In this document: one piece after another, positions 41,518 through 41,760 of the stretch
Position numbering within the stretch: the stretch's first letter is position 1
Layout: each line of letters begins with the position of its first letter
NCBI RefSeq assembly: GCF_013328345.1
Contig: NZ_JABULX010000035.1
Coordinates: 1-41,760 of the forward strand
Source of the DNA: Marinifaba aquimaris
GTDB taxonomy: Bacteria > Pseudomonadota > Gammaproteobacteria > Enterobacterales > Alteromonadaceae
Length of the DNA: 41,760 nt
Reading direction: 5' to 3'
The notes under the pieces: model-generated
Databases searched by the model: none
Told to the model about the DNA's origin: nothing
Seen by the model: only the letters and a program-made list of their open reading frames with translations
Position numbers and translations under genes: made by a program

Positions 41518-41760
41518 TGACCCATCCTAGTATGGGTTGACACTTTTTTGATTAAAACGCCTGATGAATTTCATCGGGCGTTTTGTATTTTAAGGCCGAA
41601 TGTGGCCTTTGTTGATTATATAAATCGACTGATTGTTTTACCATTTCCCTTGCCTCATTTAGGTTATTTGGTTTCATTAACAAGTATTCGTTTTTAAGAA
41701 TACCGTTTACTCTCTCAGCCAGTGCATTTTGATAGCAGTCATAACCATCTGTCATTGAAC
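41518..41760 (-). mobile_element. IS3-family insertion sequence, one end (cut by window edge)
   Basis: The probable element end begins at TGACCCATCC (41518), 13 bases after the phosphoesterase stop. It contains a short hairpin, ACCCAT with ATGGGT (41520-41537), and then the transposase 3' end. The other end and the target-site duplication are outside the window, so the exact boundary is not proven. Confidence 0.65.
41552..41760 (-). CDS. IS3-family transposase OrfB, C-terminal fragment
   Basis: The last 69 residues or so of the integrase-core (rve) transposase; the frame is open to the window edge, so the 5' part is outside. The motif SMTDGYDCYQNALAERVNG, the catalytic Glu in LAERVNGILKNE, and YNQQRPHSALKYKTPDE are typical of IS3-group DDE enzymes. 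The ATG at 41755 is internal, not the true start. Confidence 0.9.
   Translation of the reverse strand, partial: SMTDGYDCYQNALAERVNGILKNEYLLMKPNNLNEAREMVKQSVDLYNQQRPHSALKYKTPDEIHQAF

Noticed and set aside
41520-41547. Terminator of the phosphoesterase gene
   Set aside because: The 6-bp stem ACCCAT/ATGGGT is separated from the T-run by several bases and probably belongs to the IS end; at best a weak terminator.

Overview
The window looks like a chromosomal segment of a marine, chitin-degrading gammaproteobacterium of the Alteromonadales type. The basis is an AT-rich genome, close ArcA/ArcB, CysD/CysN and RsmC relatives of the enteric/Vibrio/Shewanella group, several TonB-dependent receptors, and a large investment in chitin and GlcNAc genes. 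Species cannot be named from the sequence alone.

Layout. 1-92 is the 3' end of an elongation factor Tu gene with its terminator. 312-3416 holds arcB and arcA, convergent around a shared stem-loop, followed by an orphan CHASE8-type histidine kinase. 5348-9803 holds a DUF3293-like gene, a small secreted Cys protein translationally coupled to glgA, then glgA, glgC and rsmC. 10063-15739 is a sulfate-activation operon: cysD, a DHH phosphoesterase, cysN, an SLC13 permease and cysC. 15894-23531 is a GlcNAc/chitooligosaccharide locus: GH20 lipoprotein, NagX-like membrane protein, TonB receptor and a divergent AraC regulator. 23536-27778 is a tightly overlapping operon of TonB receptor, YfiR-like protein and CHASE8 histidine kinase. 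A second TonB receptor diverges from it (27923-30226).

The 1.2 kb gap at 30227-31427 is the most interesting part. It holds two tandem, paralogous small-RNA genes, each with a sigma70-type promoter flanked by two Fur-box-like sites, a conserved nested hairpin and a strong intrinsic terminator. They are laid out like tandem iron-responsive sRNAs (the PrrF1/PrrF2 idea), but I do not recognise the RyhB or PrrF core. 31428-36860 is an 1810-residue secreted chitinase with two GH18 domains. After it come a cytochrome b561 / EB_dh-DOMON-like fusion coupled to a DUF1566-like protein, and a secreted metallophosphoesterase with a chitin-binding C-terminus. The right edge is the 3' end of an IS3-family element.

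How the parts may work together. The secreted chitinase would make oligosaccharides, which the 882-residue TonB receptor could import for the GH20 enzyme under the AraC regulator. The ArcAB pair, the Fur-type sRNAs and the two CHASE8 kinases suggest a region with much oxygen, iron and envelope sensing. Functional links are inference; domain and motif assignments come from reading the translated sequence and from memory of family members, without database searches.
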